NCBI GenBank assembly: GCA_034440595.1
Contig: JAWXCH010000424.1
Coordinates: forward strand, 1 to 12,586
Origin: JAWXCH01 sp034440595
Lineage (GTDB): Bacteria; Planctomycetota; Planctomycetia; Pirellulales; JALHPA01
Length of the DNA stretch: 12,586 nucleotides
Reading direction: 5' to 3'
Below the pieces are notes generated by a model, which worked only from the letters and a program-made list of their open reading frames with translations, did not search any database and was not told where the DNA came from. Made by a program: the position numbers and the translations under genes. Positions 1 through 6,617 of this stretch are shown here, in pieces. Within the stretch, counting starts at the first letter, position 1. Each line of letters begins with the position of its first letter.

Positions 1-1188
1 ATTACTGTTGAATTGTTGATAGTAACGTGCCGAAGCGCCCATCGATTCAAGTTCCGCATTAACTTTACTGCCATCACGCGATTCATAAACTGGCTTTGCG
101 ATTGCGTAACCCTTCCCTTGACCACCGAACCCTGACTTCTTGTCTTTTTCCCCACTGGCAGGTTCTCCAAGCTCGAAACGTTCTTTTGCATCAGCAAACT
201 CACCTGCTTTGTCCGCCATATCCTGCCCATACGTCTGCGATGTCAAACTGGCATGCAGTTCCGGTTGTACCACTGGTCGGCGCAGGTAGAGGGGCTGATA
301 GAGATCCATAACAAACGAAATCGGGCGACCACTCACCAGAGTTAGGTTCACGTCGTTCCAATCTTCTTCGGTCGTGTTCTCGACAATGGCCCAACCTTGC
401 AAGAATGGCTTTTCTTTGTCGTCCAGCACCAGCCGGTAGCTGGTCTTCCAGATGGGCGACTCTTGAATGTAACCAACCCGCACAGGGCGTTTTCCTTCAC
501 CTAAGAAGTTCAAGCTGACGGTCTTCTTGTCGGTCGCATGCCCCATTGCCAGGGTCTTGAGTGCCTGCGTCAGTTCCTTGTTGAGTCGTTCGTCGCTCAG
601 CTTGATCCGCATCACGCTTTCCAGATTGATACTGCGCAGTCCTTCGTCCGTGAGCAGCGTAATAAAGTCCTGTTCAATGACTTCGTCCTTGCCGACGCGG
701 ACTTTACGTTTCTCAATGCCGACAATGGTACCGGTGATGGCGGTCGGTGCTTCGATCTGAATTTGTTCACCCCGAATCTGCTTCAACAGATCGGCCAAGG
801 TCGGATTGGTGGTCAGATCGATGGCAAACGTCTTGAGTGTCCTGGTAATCGGGTCCTTGCTGTCGTAGTTGATGGTGCTGATTCGGCCACCACCCAGGTC
901 TTGCAGGACCATGCTCTTCAGCAAGTCATTCACATCGTCGACTTTGAATTTTAGGTCGACATGCGCATTGCCGGTGATATCACCGCTGTGCTCGTAGAAG
1001 CCGACACCTGAGTTGAACAGCACTATCTTCTTCAGCGGCAGATCGCTGGCCTTCTTTTCTTCCTTCTTATCTGCTTTTGCATCGTCGGCAGCGAGCGACC
1101 AAGAGGAAACGGCCACGATGGCAACTGCGATGGCAATAGCCAACAGCGAAATTCGACGGGCGGTCGCAAATAGTGATTTGTTCAGCAT
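1..1188 (-). CDS. Exported DUF4139-domain protein, 3' end beyond the window
   Basis: The minus strand is open from an ATG at 1186-1188 to base 1, giving 396 residues without a stop, so the C-terminus lies outside the window. A purine-rich AGGAA lies just upstream of the ATG. Residues 1-34 form a signal peptide: basic start, hydrophobic stretch about 13-28, then SLAADD. A Lys/Glu-rich linker follows (38-50). Residues 52-200 are a beta-rich N-terminal region beginning LKKIVLFNSGVGFYEHSG. Residues about 235-315 (VRVGYIQESPIWKTSYRLVL, then VENTTEEDWNDV and GRPISF) are the hallmark stretch of DUF4139. Residues 330-375 are charged, Gly-rich and probably disordered. The family is expected to be periplasmic or cell-surface and its function is unknown; some DUF4139 proteins are annotated as mucoidy-inhibitor-like. 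Family assignment is by recalled motif; any specific role would be a guess. Confidence 0.88.
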   Translation of the reverse strand, partial: MLNKSLFATARRISLLAIAIAVAIVAVSSWSLAADDAKADKKEEKKASDLPLKKIVLFNSGVGFYEHSGDITGNAHVDLKFKVDDVNDLLKSMVLQDLGGGRISTINYDSKDPITRTLKTFAIDLTTNPTLADLLKQIRGEQIQIEAPTAITGTIVGIEKRKVRVGKDEVIEQDFITLLTDEGLRSINLESVMRIKLSDERLNKELTQALKTLAMGHATDKKTVSLNFLGEGKRPVRVGYIQESPIWKTSYRLVLDDKEKPFLQGWAIVENTTEEDWNDVNLTLVSGRPISFVMDLYQPLYLRRPVVQPELHASLTSQTYGQDMADKAGEFADAKERFELGEPASGEKDKKSGFGGQGKGYAIAKPVYESRDGSKVNAELESMGASARYYQQFNSN

Positions 1189-1651
1189 TGTCTGGTTCCT
1201 GATGTTAGAGTCGCTAGCCGAAAATCCGATCGAATGACGGGTCAAGCTACGACAGTATCTGGACGGAGCGAAAAATCTGACCGACTGGTGGCACCTCGTT
1301 CGGCGGCCGTAGCGGAGTGCCCGGTGCGTGAGATACCCCTCCCCTCTCAATTAACATACCTTGCACGGGGGCCAAAATCACGCACCAACCGCCAAAAGAC
1401 GGCGATTTGCCCGTGGAATTAGCTGTCGATCAAGGGTTAGACGACACTGGCTGGCGAAAAGTTCCCCAGGCGGGTTAGCTTTCCAAAGTTGCTGGCTCGG
1501 AAATTCGCGGGAACATCGAAAAATGCCGCAAAAAGCAGAGGCATCCAGGTTTTTCATGATTTCCCAAGAATCTTTGTCCCCTGGTCCGGCCCGCTTCCGC
1601 TTGTATGGGTAAGCCTGTAACAAACCCCCTCCACTTGAAAGGATCTCAGCC
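1189..1651. other. Gene-poor intergenic region between divergent genes
   Basis: This 463-base stretch separates the minus-strand DUF4139 gene from the plus-strand decapeptide-repeat gene, so it should contain both promoters. I could not find a convincing -35/-10 pair for either. Short open frames here have no ribosome binding site and no recognisable composition. A longer minus-strand frame running through 1378-1989 is the mirror of the tandem repeat and is not credible as a gene. A GAAAGGATC Shine-Dalgarno-like sequence (about 1637-1645) belongs to the gene at 1652. Confidence 0.6.
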
Positions 1652-2002
1652 ATGAAGACCAACCTCAACAACAAACTCTCCATCACGACCGGTTTGGCAA
1701 CTTTGGTCCTGGCAGTGGCGGGTTGGATGTCGACCGGCAGTGACGCAACGGTCCTGGTCCGTGACGGCTCCGCTCCTCGGTATCCGACGATTGTCGAACA
1801 CCTGAACGATGGAAAGGATGGCAACACCGTGCTGGGCCCAGAGAAGTTCGGCGATCCGATTCTAAGCCCCGAGAAGTTCGGTGATCCGATTCTAAGCCCC
1901 GAGAAGTTCGGTGATCCGATTCTAAGCCCCGAGAAGTTCGGTGACCCGATCTTGGGAGAGGACAAATTCGGTGATCCGATCCTCAGCACGGTTGGCCTTT
2001 AG
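1652..2002 (+). CDS. Small exported protein with five tandem decapeptide repeats
   Basis: This codes for 116 residues. The ATG at 1652 follows a GAAAGGA ribosome binding site. Residues 1-32 look like a signal peptide: Lys at 2 and 8, hydrophobic core about 11-25, and a small-residue region ending GSDA. Residues 33-61 are a short unique segment. Residues 62-111 are five consecutive ten-residue units of consensus S-P-E-K-F-G-D-P-I-L; the first begins with Gly-Pro and the last reads GEDKFGDPIL. The protein ends STVGL. KFGDPIL is invariant in all five copies. I do not recognise the family. Each unit carries one Lys and one Asp-Pro pair, so it could be a precursor cut into identical peptides, a wall- or matrix-binding repeat, or a structural spacer. 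The next gene downstream (2132) is a predicted exported protease, but about 130 bases and a hairpin separate them. Confidence 0.75.
   Translation: MKTNLNNKLSITTGLATLVLAVAGWMSTGSDATVLVRDGSAPRYPTIVEHLNDGKDGNTVLGPEKFGDPILSPEKFGDPILSPEKFGDPILSPEKFGDPILGEDKFGDPILSTVGL
1841..1990 (+). repeat. Five tandem 30-bp repeats inside the coding sequence
   Basis: Units run 1841-1870, 1871-1900, 1901-1930, 1931-1960 and 1961-1990, each starting GAGAAGTTCG or a close variant. Units 2 and 3 are identical. Unit 1 differs from them by one base (GCG for GTG). Unit 4 differs mainly in its last third. Unit 5 is the most divergent (GACAAATTCG). Near-identity in the centre with drift at the end suggests recent expansion by slippage or unequal recombination. 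The period is a multiple of three, so copy-number changes keep the frame. Confidence 0.95.
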
Positions 2003-2033
2003 TCGCCTCCATTCTCCGTGATTTTTATATCCA

Positions 2034-2067
2034 CCGTAGCCTGGCTGCTGCCGCAGTCAGGCTACGG
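2034..2067. terminator. Long stem-loop between the repeat gene and the protease gene
   Basis: CCGTAGCCTGGCTGC (2034-2048) pairs with GCAGTCAGGCTACGG (2053-2067) around a TGCC loop. The stem is 15 bp with a single G-T pair. It starts 31 bases after the stop codon at 2002. No run of T follows (GCGTTAGAA), so it is not a classical intrinsic terminator on the plus strand. It could be an RNA 3'-end stabiliser, a weak or Rho-assisted terminator, or a copy of a dispersed intergenic palindrome. Confidence 0.6.
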
Positions 2068-2131
2068 GCGTTAGAATCCACGGTTATGGCACGCCTGTAG
2101 ACCTGTTGAAACAGTTAGTGGGAACACCTTT

Positions 2132-3196
2132 ATGCAGCGGATTCTATGCCAGCGGCTGGTTCTAGCCTGGGCAAGCAGTTTGTTCCTCTGGTCAATGACT
2201 CTTCCGACGGTGGTCTCTGCTGCCTCACCCACGGACGTTTTGATTTACTATGCGAACGAAGCCAGCCCGAACGAGCAGGAAGCGGAGAACTACCGCGTGA
2301 TGATCGAATGGCTGGAGTCGAGCGGTCTTGAGAAGGGGCTAAAGATTGCGCATGGATTCAAAAACGAAGCCCCGTTGTTTGGTGGCGCTGTAGCGACGGA
2401 GCAAAAGGCAATGGAAGAAGGCGCTTTACGTTGCCAGCCGCCGCTGCCGGTAATGGTCTTTACCAACCGATTGGCGCAACAAGGCACCTACCGCGTGTTT
2501 CGGCCCGGTCGAGACGAGGCGTTCGTAACATTGCCGATCCAGAAGATCGAGAGCGACAACTACATCATCACCAGCAATCCGCTGTCACAAGCGGTCATAC
2601 TGGACCGAGCGCTATCCGCCGCAGCGACTCAGTTTGATCCCAAGCAACATCGCTTCGTGTTGATTACCAAGTCGCACGGCGGCAAGGATCTGGCTCTGAC
2701 TGTGCGTCTGGCGCGCCGGCACGAAGAGATCTCACGCGAGCAGCTAATCGAAGGACTACAGAATCCAACCGCGACGGTTGCACCGGCGGTAGTCGGAACC
2801 TCGAAGGAGGAGTACTTCGACTGCCTGCAAAAAGCGGGCGAACAATACGGGATGCAGTTCTCGCTGGTATTTGTCGAGGCCTGCCAAGGGACTTTCGAGT
2901 TACCAATGATTCAAAAGCTGCCACAGAATGTAACTCTCCTCTACTCCAGTGGCGACCGATTCTTGCAGTACCAAACGCTGAACTACCCGGAGTTATTCAG
3001 CCGCGTATCTAAAACGCGTTCATTTTCGGCAGTTCTGGACGATGAATTGAAGCCGAAGTATCTTGCGCTATATCGCGCGCCGAACACGCCCAGCTACTGG
3101 AGCTGGTTAGGATTTGGTGCTGTTGGTATCTGGTTGCTGTGGATGGTCGTCCGCTGGAGGCGGAGCGGGACAACCGCTACAGCTCCCCAAAGCTAG
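2132..3196 (+). CDS. Membrane-anchored caspase-like (clan CD) cysteine protease, predicted
   Basis: This codes for 354 residues. A Sec signal peptide covers about 1-31 (hydrophobic 9-25, VSAAS cleavage region). The mature part contains two hydrophobic strands, each ending in a catalytic-type block: FVLITKSHGG (176-184, His182) and LVFVEACQGTFEL (245-257, Cys251). In clan CD peptidases (caspases, metacaspases, clostripain, gingipains) the His-Gly and Xaa-Ala-Cys-Xaa-Gly blocks sit at the ends of consecutive strands and supply the His/Cys dyad. The 69-residue spacing between dyad residues is longer than I expect for caspases, which implies an insertion. A transmembrane helix (about 323-340) is followed by RWRRSG and a short tail, so the catalytic domain should face outward with a C-terminal anchor. 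The ATG at 2132 has a weak GGGA upstream and gives a complete signal peptide. Assignment rests on these two motifs; substrate unknown. Confidence 0.7.
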   Translation: MQRILCQRLVLAWASSLFLWSMTLPTVVSAASPTDVLIYYANEASPNEQEAENYRVMIEWLESSGLEKGLKIAHGFKNEAPLFGGAVATEQKAMEEGALRCQPPLPVMVFTNRLAQQGTYRVFRPGRDEAFVTLPIQKIESDNYIITSNPLSQAVILDRALSAAATQFDPKQHRFVLITKSHGGKDLALTVRLARRHEEISREQLIEGLQNPTATVAPAVVGTSKEEYFDCLQKAGEQYGMQFSLVFVEACQGTFELPMIQKLPQNVTLLYSSGDRFLQYQTLNYPELFSRVSKTRSFSAVLDDELKPKYLALYRAPNTPSYWSWLGFGAVGIWLLWMVVRWRRSGTTATAPQS

Positions 3197-3649
3197 CCGC
3201 AGCCAGCCCGGTATAGCAGGCGACTTTCTATCTATCTGGGAGCGGAAGTGACGACTCTCGTACGGGCGGCTACTAGATTCTTGGCCAGAATTCCGTCCGT
3301 GCGATGGATAGCCGCGATTTTAATTGCTGTGGCATGGCAAATGCTGTCTGACGTTCACCGCAGAAAAATACTTACGGGAGCGGGAAATAGCACATTCAAC
3401 GACCATCGAGTCGGTGGTTGCGGTTTAAATTCGACCAACTGTCGTTCCAGTTGCTCGTCGCGAGTTTGGTTATTTGGGGAGTTTATTCGCACAATCAGGC
3501 AAATCGAACTCCATGCATGGGCTATGTAGCCAATTCAATGGCGAGAAGTAAATCGATGTTGTGCGAATGCGTTACTGCGGTTCAGAGAATTCACAAGAGG
3601 TCACAGGTTTTACCAGGTTTTGTTCCACTTTTTTTCGAGGAATCATGTT
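3197..3649. other. Gene-poor stretch with one doubtful small membrane-type frame
   Basis: No convincing gene is seen. A GTG at 3248, preceded by GGGAGCGGAA, opens a 93-codon frame to 3529 whose first 35 residues resemble a membrane segment (RWIAAILIAVAWQML). The remainder has the Ser/Arg/Cys-rich look of random translation. A second frame (from 3418) also begins with a membrane-like stretch (LSFQLLVASLVIWGVY) and then loses any pattern. These could be decayed pieces of one small membrane-protein gene, but nothing proves it. The promoter of the gene at 3650 should lie here; I could not place it. Confidence 0.45.
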
Positions 3650-4366
3650 ATGGCGGACACACGAACAGTTCATACCGAAGACGTTGTCGCAGTCGGCAGC
3701 CGCGTGAGTTGGGGAGCGATCCTCGCAGGCTCAGTCATGGCGCTGGCCATTCAAGCTGTGTTGGCTTTGCTCGGCGGAGCAATCGGTCTGTCGCTCAGCG
3801 ACGACATTTCTGCCGGTACCTTCGGTACGTCGGCAAGCATTTGGATTGTCGCTTCGTTGATCGTCTCGCTGATGGTCGGTGGCTACATCACCAGCCAATG
3901 CACTGTCGGCGAAAACCACGGTGAAGCGGTCGTGCACGGGATCATCATGTGGGGAATTACGCTCGCTCTAATGGTCTGGATGACTGCCACCGGGGTCAAA
4001 GCCGGTTTCAACTCCGTGATGACCGTCGCCACGATCGGCAACGAAACGATGGAGGCCAGCGGGCAAGGGTGGAAAACCCTGGCACTCCGCGCAGGGGTAA
4101 GCGAAGCGGATATTCAGGCGATTCAAAACCGCGCTACCGCAGCACCTGCTGGTGACACGACTGCGGCAACTGGCACCCCCGACAATGCTACCGTTCCAGT
4201 GGCCACGGACGAAGTCAAAGACAAAGCAATGAAAGCGAGCTGGATCACGCTCTTTACCGTCATGCTGTCAATGGCCGCCGCCGCAATCGGTGCCTACCTG
4301 GGCGCGGGCACTCGCTTGAAACTAGTCGGGGTTGCAGGGCGTGGACCAGTCGCCGTACGGGCGTAG
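3650..4366 (+). CDS. Four-helix integral membrane protein, PhnA-like/VSWGA family
   Basis: This codes for 238 residues. The ATG at 3650 is preceded by GAGG at 3637-3640; a frame extension back to a TTG at 3620 adds ten residues with no ribosome binding site, so 3650 is preferred. Hydrophobic helices lie at about 22-46, 63-83, 94-114 and 199-220. The start of helix 1 (SRVSWGAILAGSV) and the segment after helix 2 (GGYITSQCTVGENHGEAVVHG) resemble a widespread bacterial membrane family often mislabelled 'PhnA-like protein', whose function is unknown. Residues 140-197, between helices 3 and 4, are an Ala/Thr/Pro-rich hydrophilic loop, probably extended. The gene stands alone and ends in a strong terminator 35 bases downstream. 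I see no catalytic motif. Family assignment is by recalled pattern. Confidence 0.75.
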   Translation: MADTRTVHTEDVVAVGSRVSWGAILAGSVMALAIQAVLALLGGAIGLSLSDDISAGTFGTSASIWIVASLIVSLMVGGYITSQCTVGENHGEAVVHGIIMWGITLALMVWMTATGVKAGFNSVMTVATIGNETMEASGQGWKTLALRAGVSEADIQAIQNRATAAPAGDTTAATGTPDNATVPVATDEVKDKAMKASWITLFTVMLSMAAAAIGAYLGAGTRLKLVGVAGRGPVAVRA

Positions 4367-4400
4367 TATTCTCGCATGCCTTAGGCATTAATCGTCAAAC

Positions 4401-4477
4401 CAAGGCCGGATCGACCGCGCCGTTCGCTGGCAAAAATGCCGAGCGAACGGCCGGTTGATACCGGCCTTGATTTTTTT
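4401..4477 (+). terminator. Intrinsic terminator with nested alternative stems
   Basis: GGCCGGT (4449-4455) pairs perfectly with ACCGGCC (4460-4466) around a TGAT loop and is followed by TTGATTTTTTT, a standard intrinsic terminator for the membrane-protein gene ending at 4366. A larger fold is possible with the same bases: CAAGGCCGG (4401-4409) pairs with CCGGCCTTG (4461-4469), enclosing a second perfect 10-bp stem, GCCGTTCGCT (4419-4428) with AGCGAACGGC (4442-4451). The large and small folds compete. Confidence 0.85.
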
Positions 4478-4497
4478 CAGCCATCAATCGTTACTAT

Positions 4498-4662
4498 TTA
4501 GCCCCGCTTCATCAGCAGAACCACGCCGGTCGCAATCGCGAGAATCGCGAGCAGGTCACCTTCATTTGCAAAATTAACTCCAAGAAACGGTGCCGTCAGT
4601 ACCCCGAACAGAATCAGCCAGACCGCCAACAAGATCATTCCGAGATTGGCAGGCACTTTCAT
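4498..4662 (-). CDS. 54-residue membrane protein with two helices
   Basis: The ATG at 4660-4662 has GGGAG (4669-4673) six bases upstream, an ideal position. A longer frame starting at 4749 adds 29 polar residues unlike the rest and is rejected. Helix 1 covers about residues 7-27 and helix 2 about 36-51, ending LLMKRG. A short polar turn with Asn-Glu-Gly-Asp lies between them (33-36). Tiny two-helix proteins with an 'LAILAIATGVVLL' second helix are common in bacteria and have no assigned role. The gene faces the terminator of the upstream membrane protein (tail to tail) and is divergent from the amidotransferase-like gene at 4892. Confidence 0.72.
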   Translation of the reverse strand: MKVPANLGMILLAVWLILFGVLTAPFLGVNFANEGDLLAILAIATGVVLLMKRG

Positions 4663-4714
4663 AAAACGCTCCCGTGTGTGTGGTGGAGTAGTGAAGTGCT
4701 TGATAGTATCCGAC

Positions 4715-4728
4715 CGAAAGGACTTTCG
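4715..4728. promoter_or_regulatory. Short palindrome upstream of the small membrane gene
   Basis: CGAAAG (4715-4720) and CTTTCG (4723-4728) form a perfect inverted repeat with a GA centre, about 55 bases upstream of the minus-strand start at 4662 and inside the divergent intergenic region. On the minus strand a TACTAT sequence follows it and could be a -10 element, with no good -35. The palindrome could be an operator, but its short length means chance is a real possibility. Confidence 0.3.
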
Positions 4729-4891
4729 ACTATAGAAGGTTTGTCGCAAGACAAAACAAACGGTCCCCCTAACCTCCTTGGAGCTATTCTGCGATGATGT
4801 CTATGCTCTACGCATGTATGTCGTGGGCACTTGCAAACAAATTGGTTTATCTCTGGCCTGAGCTGAGCAAGTGATTGAGGCCCAACAACTC

Positions 4892-5632
4892 ATGACACCT
4901 CCCTTAATCGGCATCACCGTCGACAATCGTGATGGCAGCAGTAATCACGTCAACGGTGAGAAATACGAGAGCAATCTGGCCTACAGCCGAGCTGTTGCCG
5001 CAGCCGGCGGCCTGCCGCTGCTTTTGCCGCAAGAAGCCGAGCTGGCGGCGTACTATGTGAACCTGTGCGATGGCCTGCTGCTGACCGGGGGGAGCGATGT
5101 TCGCATGGAGGAGTTTGGCGTGCCCGCACATCCGGAGTCGCGTTGCATGACGCCGCGTCGGCAGAAATTTGAACTGGCACTGCTCGAGGCACTGGCCAGC
5201 AAGCCGCGCCAGCCGACACTCGGGATTTGCCTGGGGATGCAACTGATGGCACTCCACGCCGATGGCAAGCTGCATCAGCACCTACCCGATCTGTTGACAG
5301 ATGCAGAAGCCGTACATCAAAACAACCACCGCCACAGCGTCATTCTGCAAACTTCAGCTTCAGTGATGTTGAATGCGCCAAATGGCAAAGAAACGCTCTC
5401 CACACAGTCGCTGGAAGTTGAAACGGTCGTCTCGTCGCATCACCAGGGAGTCACCGACGCCGGCCGGCTGAGAGTGGTCGCTACTGCGCCAGATGGCCTG
5501 ATTGAAGCGATCGACGATCCCAAACGGCCCTATTATCTGGGAGTGCAGTGGCATCCAGAGCGCGGCGAGGGGCTGCTTAATGTGGATCTCATCCAACGAT
5601 TCGTCGAGAGTTGCGCTTATTTAAGAGAATAG
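4892..5632 (+). CDS. Class I glutamine amidotransferase-like hydrolase, peptidase C26 (PuuD) family
   Basis: This codes for 246 residues from the ATG at 4892, preceded by TTGAGG. A GTG at 4871 would add seven residues, but the family normally begins close to the PLIGIT strand. The family hydrolyses gamma-glutamyl amide bonds; the best-known member, PuuD, cleaves gamma-glutamyl-GABA in putrescine degradation in the cytoplasm. Visible landmarks are PPLIGITVDNR (3-13), GLLLTGGSDV (61-70), the nucleophile elbow GICLGMQ (111-117) with Cys113, SSHHQGV (181-187), and GVQWHPE (217-223) supplying His221 and Glu223. The triad Cys-His-Glu is therefore intact and the length is normal. No putrescine-pathway gene is nearby, so the exact gamma-glutamyl substrate is unknown. 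A transglutaminase-fold gene follows 173 bases downstream. Confidence 0.9.
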   Translation: MTPPLIGITVDNRDGSSNHVNGEKYESNLAYSRAVAAAGGLPLLLPQEAELAAYYVNLCDGLLLTGGSDVRMEEFGVPAHPESRCMTPRRQKFELALLEALASKPRQPTLGICLGMQLMALHADGKLHQHLPDLLTDAEAVHQNNHRHSVILQTSASVMLNAPNGKETLSTQSLEVETVVSSHHQGVTDAGRLRVVATAPDGLIEAIDDPKRPYYLGVQWHPERGEGLLNVDLIQRFVESCAYLRE

Positions 5633-5677
5633 CAGGCTCTATTTCAGAATCGTTCGATTGGTGAGGCATTTTAGCGG

Positions 5678-5683
5678 TACAAT
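5678..5683 (+). promoter_or_regulatory. Possible -10 element (TACAAT) upstream of the transglutaminase gene
   Basis: TACAAT lies in the 173-base gap after the hydrolase gene, about 120 bases before the GTG at 5806. A TTGGTG lies upstream, but at a short 14-base spacing. It would give the transglutaminase gene its own promoter. Weak evidence. Confidence 0.22.
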
Positions 5684-5805
5684 GCCGACGGCGGATAATT
5701 TGATTCACAGCAAGACAGTTATTGCCTTTCGGGCATCGTCGGCTGTGCTCCATTTAATCCCGGTCTCCGGCGAAGGCGAGCATTATTTCTCCAACTTACA
5801 TCAAG

Positions 5806-6609
5806 GTGGGCTACGAACTAGTTTACGACTGCCCGCAACCTACGCCGATGATGTTGATGCTCAACATCCACTATAGTCACGCTCAAGATATCATCCAACC
5901 AGATCTTCTGGTGACCAACCCGGCGGTGATGATCACTCCTTACCGCGACGGCTTTGGCAATTGGTGTAGTCGGCTGGAGGCACCTGCCGGTCAGACCAAA
6001 ATCAGCACCTCGGCCATTGTTCGCTCGTCCGGCATTCCTGACCAATTCGTCGTCAACGCTCGGCAGCACCCTGTCTGGGAACTGCCTGCTGATTCGCTGG
6101 TCTACCTGTTGCCCAGTCGCTACTGCGAGACGGATCTGCTGGCTGAGATTGCCTGGTCCCATTTTTCTCAGACTCCGCCGGGCTATGCTCGCGTGCAAGC
6201 CATCTGCAACTTTGTCAACGCGCATATTCGGTTCGATCACAATCACGCCAGACCCACTCGCACGGCCTTGGAGGCCTATAACGAGCGCGTCGGCGTCTGC
6301 CGAGACTATGCTCACTTGGCGATTGCCATGTGCCGCTGCCTGAATATTCCGGCACGTTATTGCACCGGATACCTCAGCGATATTGGCGAGACCCCGCCCT
6401 TTTGCGCGATGGATTTTGCGGGCTGGTTCGAGGCGTATATTGGTGGCCGTTGGCAAATGTTTGATCCGCGAAATAACACCCAAAGAATTGGCCGAGTGCT
6501 CATTGCTCGCGGGCGTGATGCGGTGGACGTGGCGATCAGCACGACGTTTGGTCCCAATACACTGACAAGTTTCAAAGTAATCTGCGACGAGGTTCCCAAA
6601 CCCAACTGA
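5806..6609 (+). CDS. Transglutaminase-like cysteine protein
   Basis: This codes for 267 residues as read from a GTG at 5806. The N-terminal region (GYELVYDCPQPTPMMLMLN, 2-20, then YRDGFGNWCSR, 46-56) is the beta domain that precedes the transglutaminase core in a common bacterial subfamily. The core includes ARPTRTALEAY (148-158), the nucleophile block GVCRDYAHLAIA (163-174) with Cys165, NIPARYCTGYL (180-190) and FDPRNN (219-224) with Asp220. The position just before WFEA, where classical transglutaminases carry the catalytic His, reads Ala-Gly here (206-207), so activity is uncertain. The start is also unclear: the frame is open only back to 5758, the GTG lacks a good ribosome binding site, and the purine-rich GGCGAAGGCGAG (about 5769-5780) sits too far upstream for it. 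Expected length and end are normal. Members are predicted proteases or amide-hydrolysing enzymes. Confidence 0.82.
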   Translation: MGYELVYDCPQPTPMMLMLNIHYSHAQDIIQPDLLVTNPAVMITPYRDGFGNWCSRLEAPAGQTKISTSAIVRSSGIPDQFVVNARQHPVWELPADSLVYLLPSRYCETDLLAEIAWSHFSQTPPGYARVQAICNFVNAHIRFDHNHARPTRTALEAYNERVGVCRDYAHLAIAMCRCLNIPARYCTGYLSDIGETPPFCAMDFAGWFEAYIGGRWQMFDPRNNTQRIGRVLIARGRDAVDVAISTTFGPNTLTSFKVICDEVPKPN

Positions 6610-6617
6610 GAATCATT

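Noticed and set aside
527..954. Two overlapping plus-strand frames
   Set aside because: They lie opposite the DUF4139 gene, whose frame is continuous and matches a known domain. They are shadows.
1378..1989. Minus-strand 203-codon frame with RIGSPNFSGL repeats
   Set aside because: It is the antisense reading of the tandem 30-bp repeats. The plus-strand frame has a signal peptide and a ribosome binding site; this one has neither.
1831..1990. Possible CRISPR-like array
   Set aside because: The 30-bp units are contiguous with no spacers and keep the reading frame of an exported protein, so it is a coding minisatellite.
3418..3924. 168-codon plus-strand frame
   Set aside because: Its second half overlaps the membrane-protein gene out of frame and is Arg/Ser/His-rich, like a shadow. 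Only its first part falls in the gap and it lacks a good start.
5658..5876. 72-codon plus-strand frame before the transglutaminase gene
   Set aside because: It overlaps the start of the transglutaminase frame in another phase, shows no motif and is not needed to explain the region.
5818..6483. 221-codon minus-strand frame
   Set aside because: It is opposite the transglutaminase core, which carries the Cys-block motifs. His/Arg/Val-rich composition is typical of antisense of GC-rich genes.
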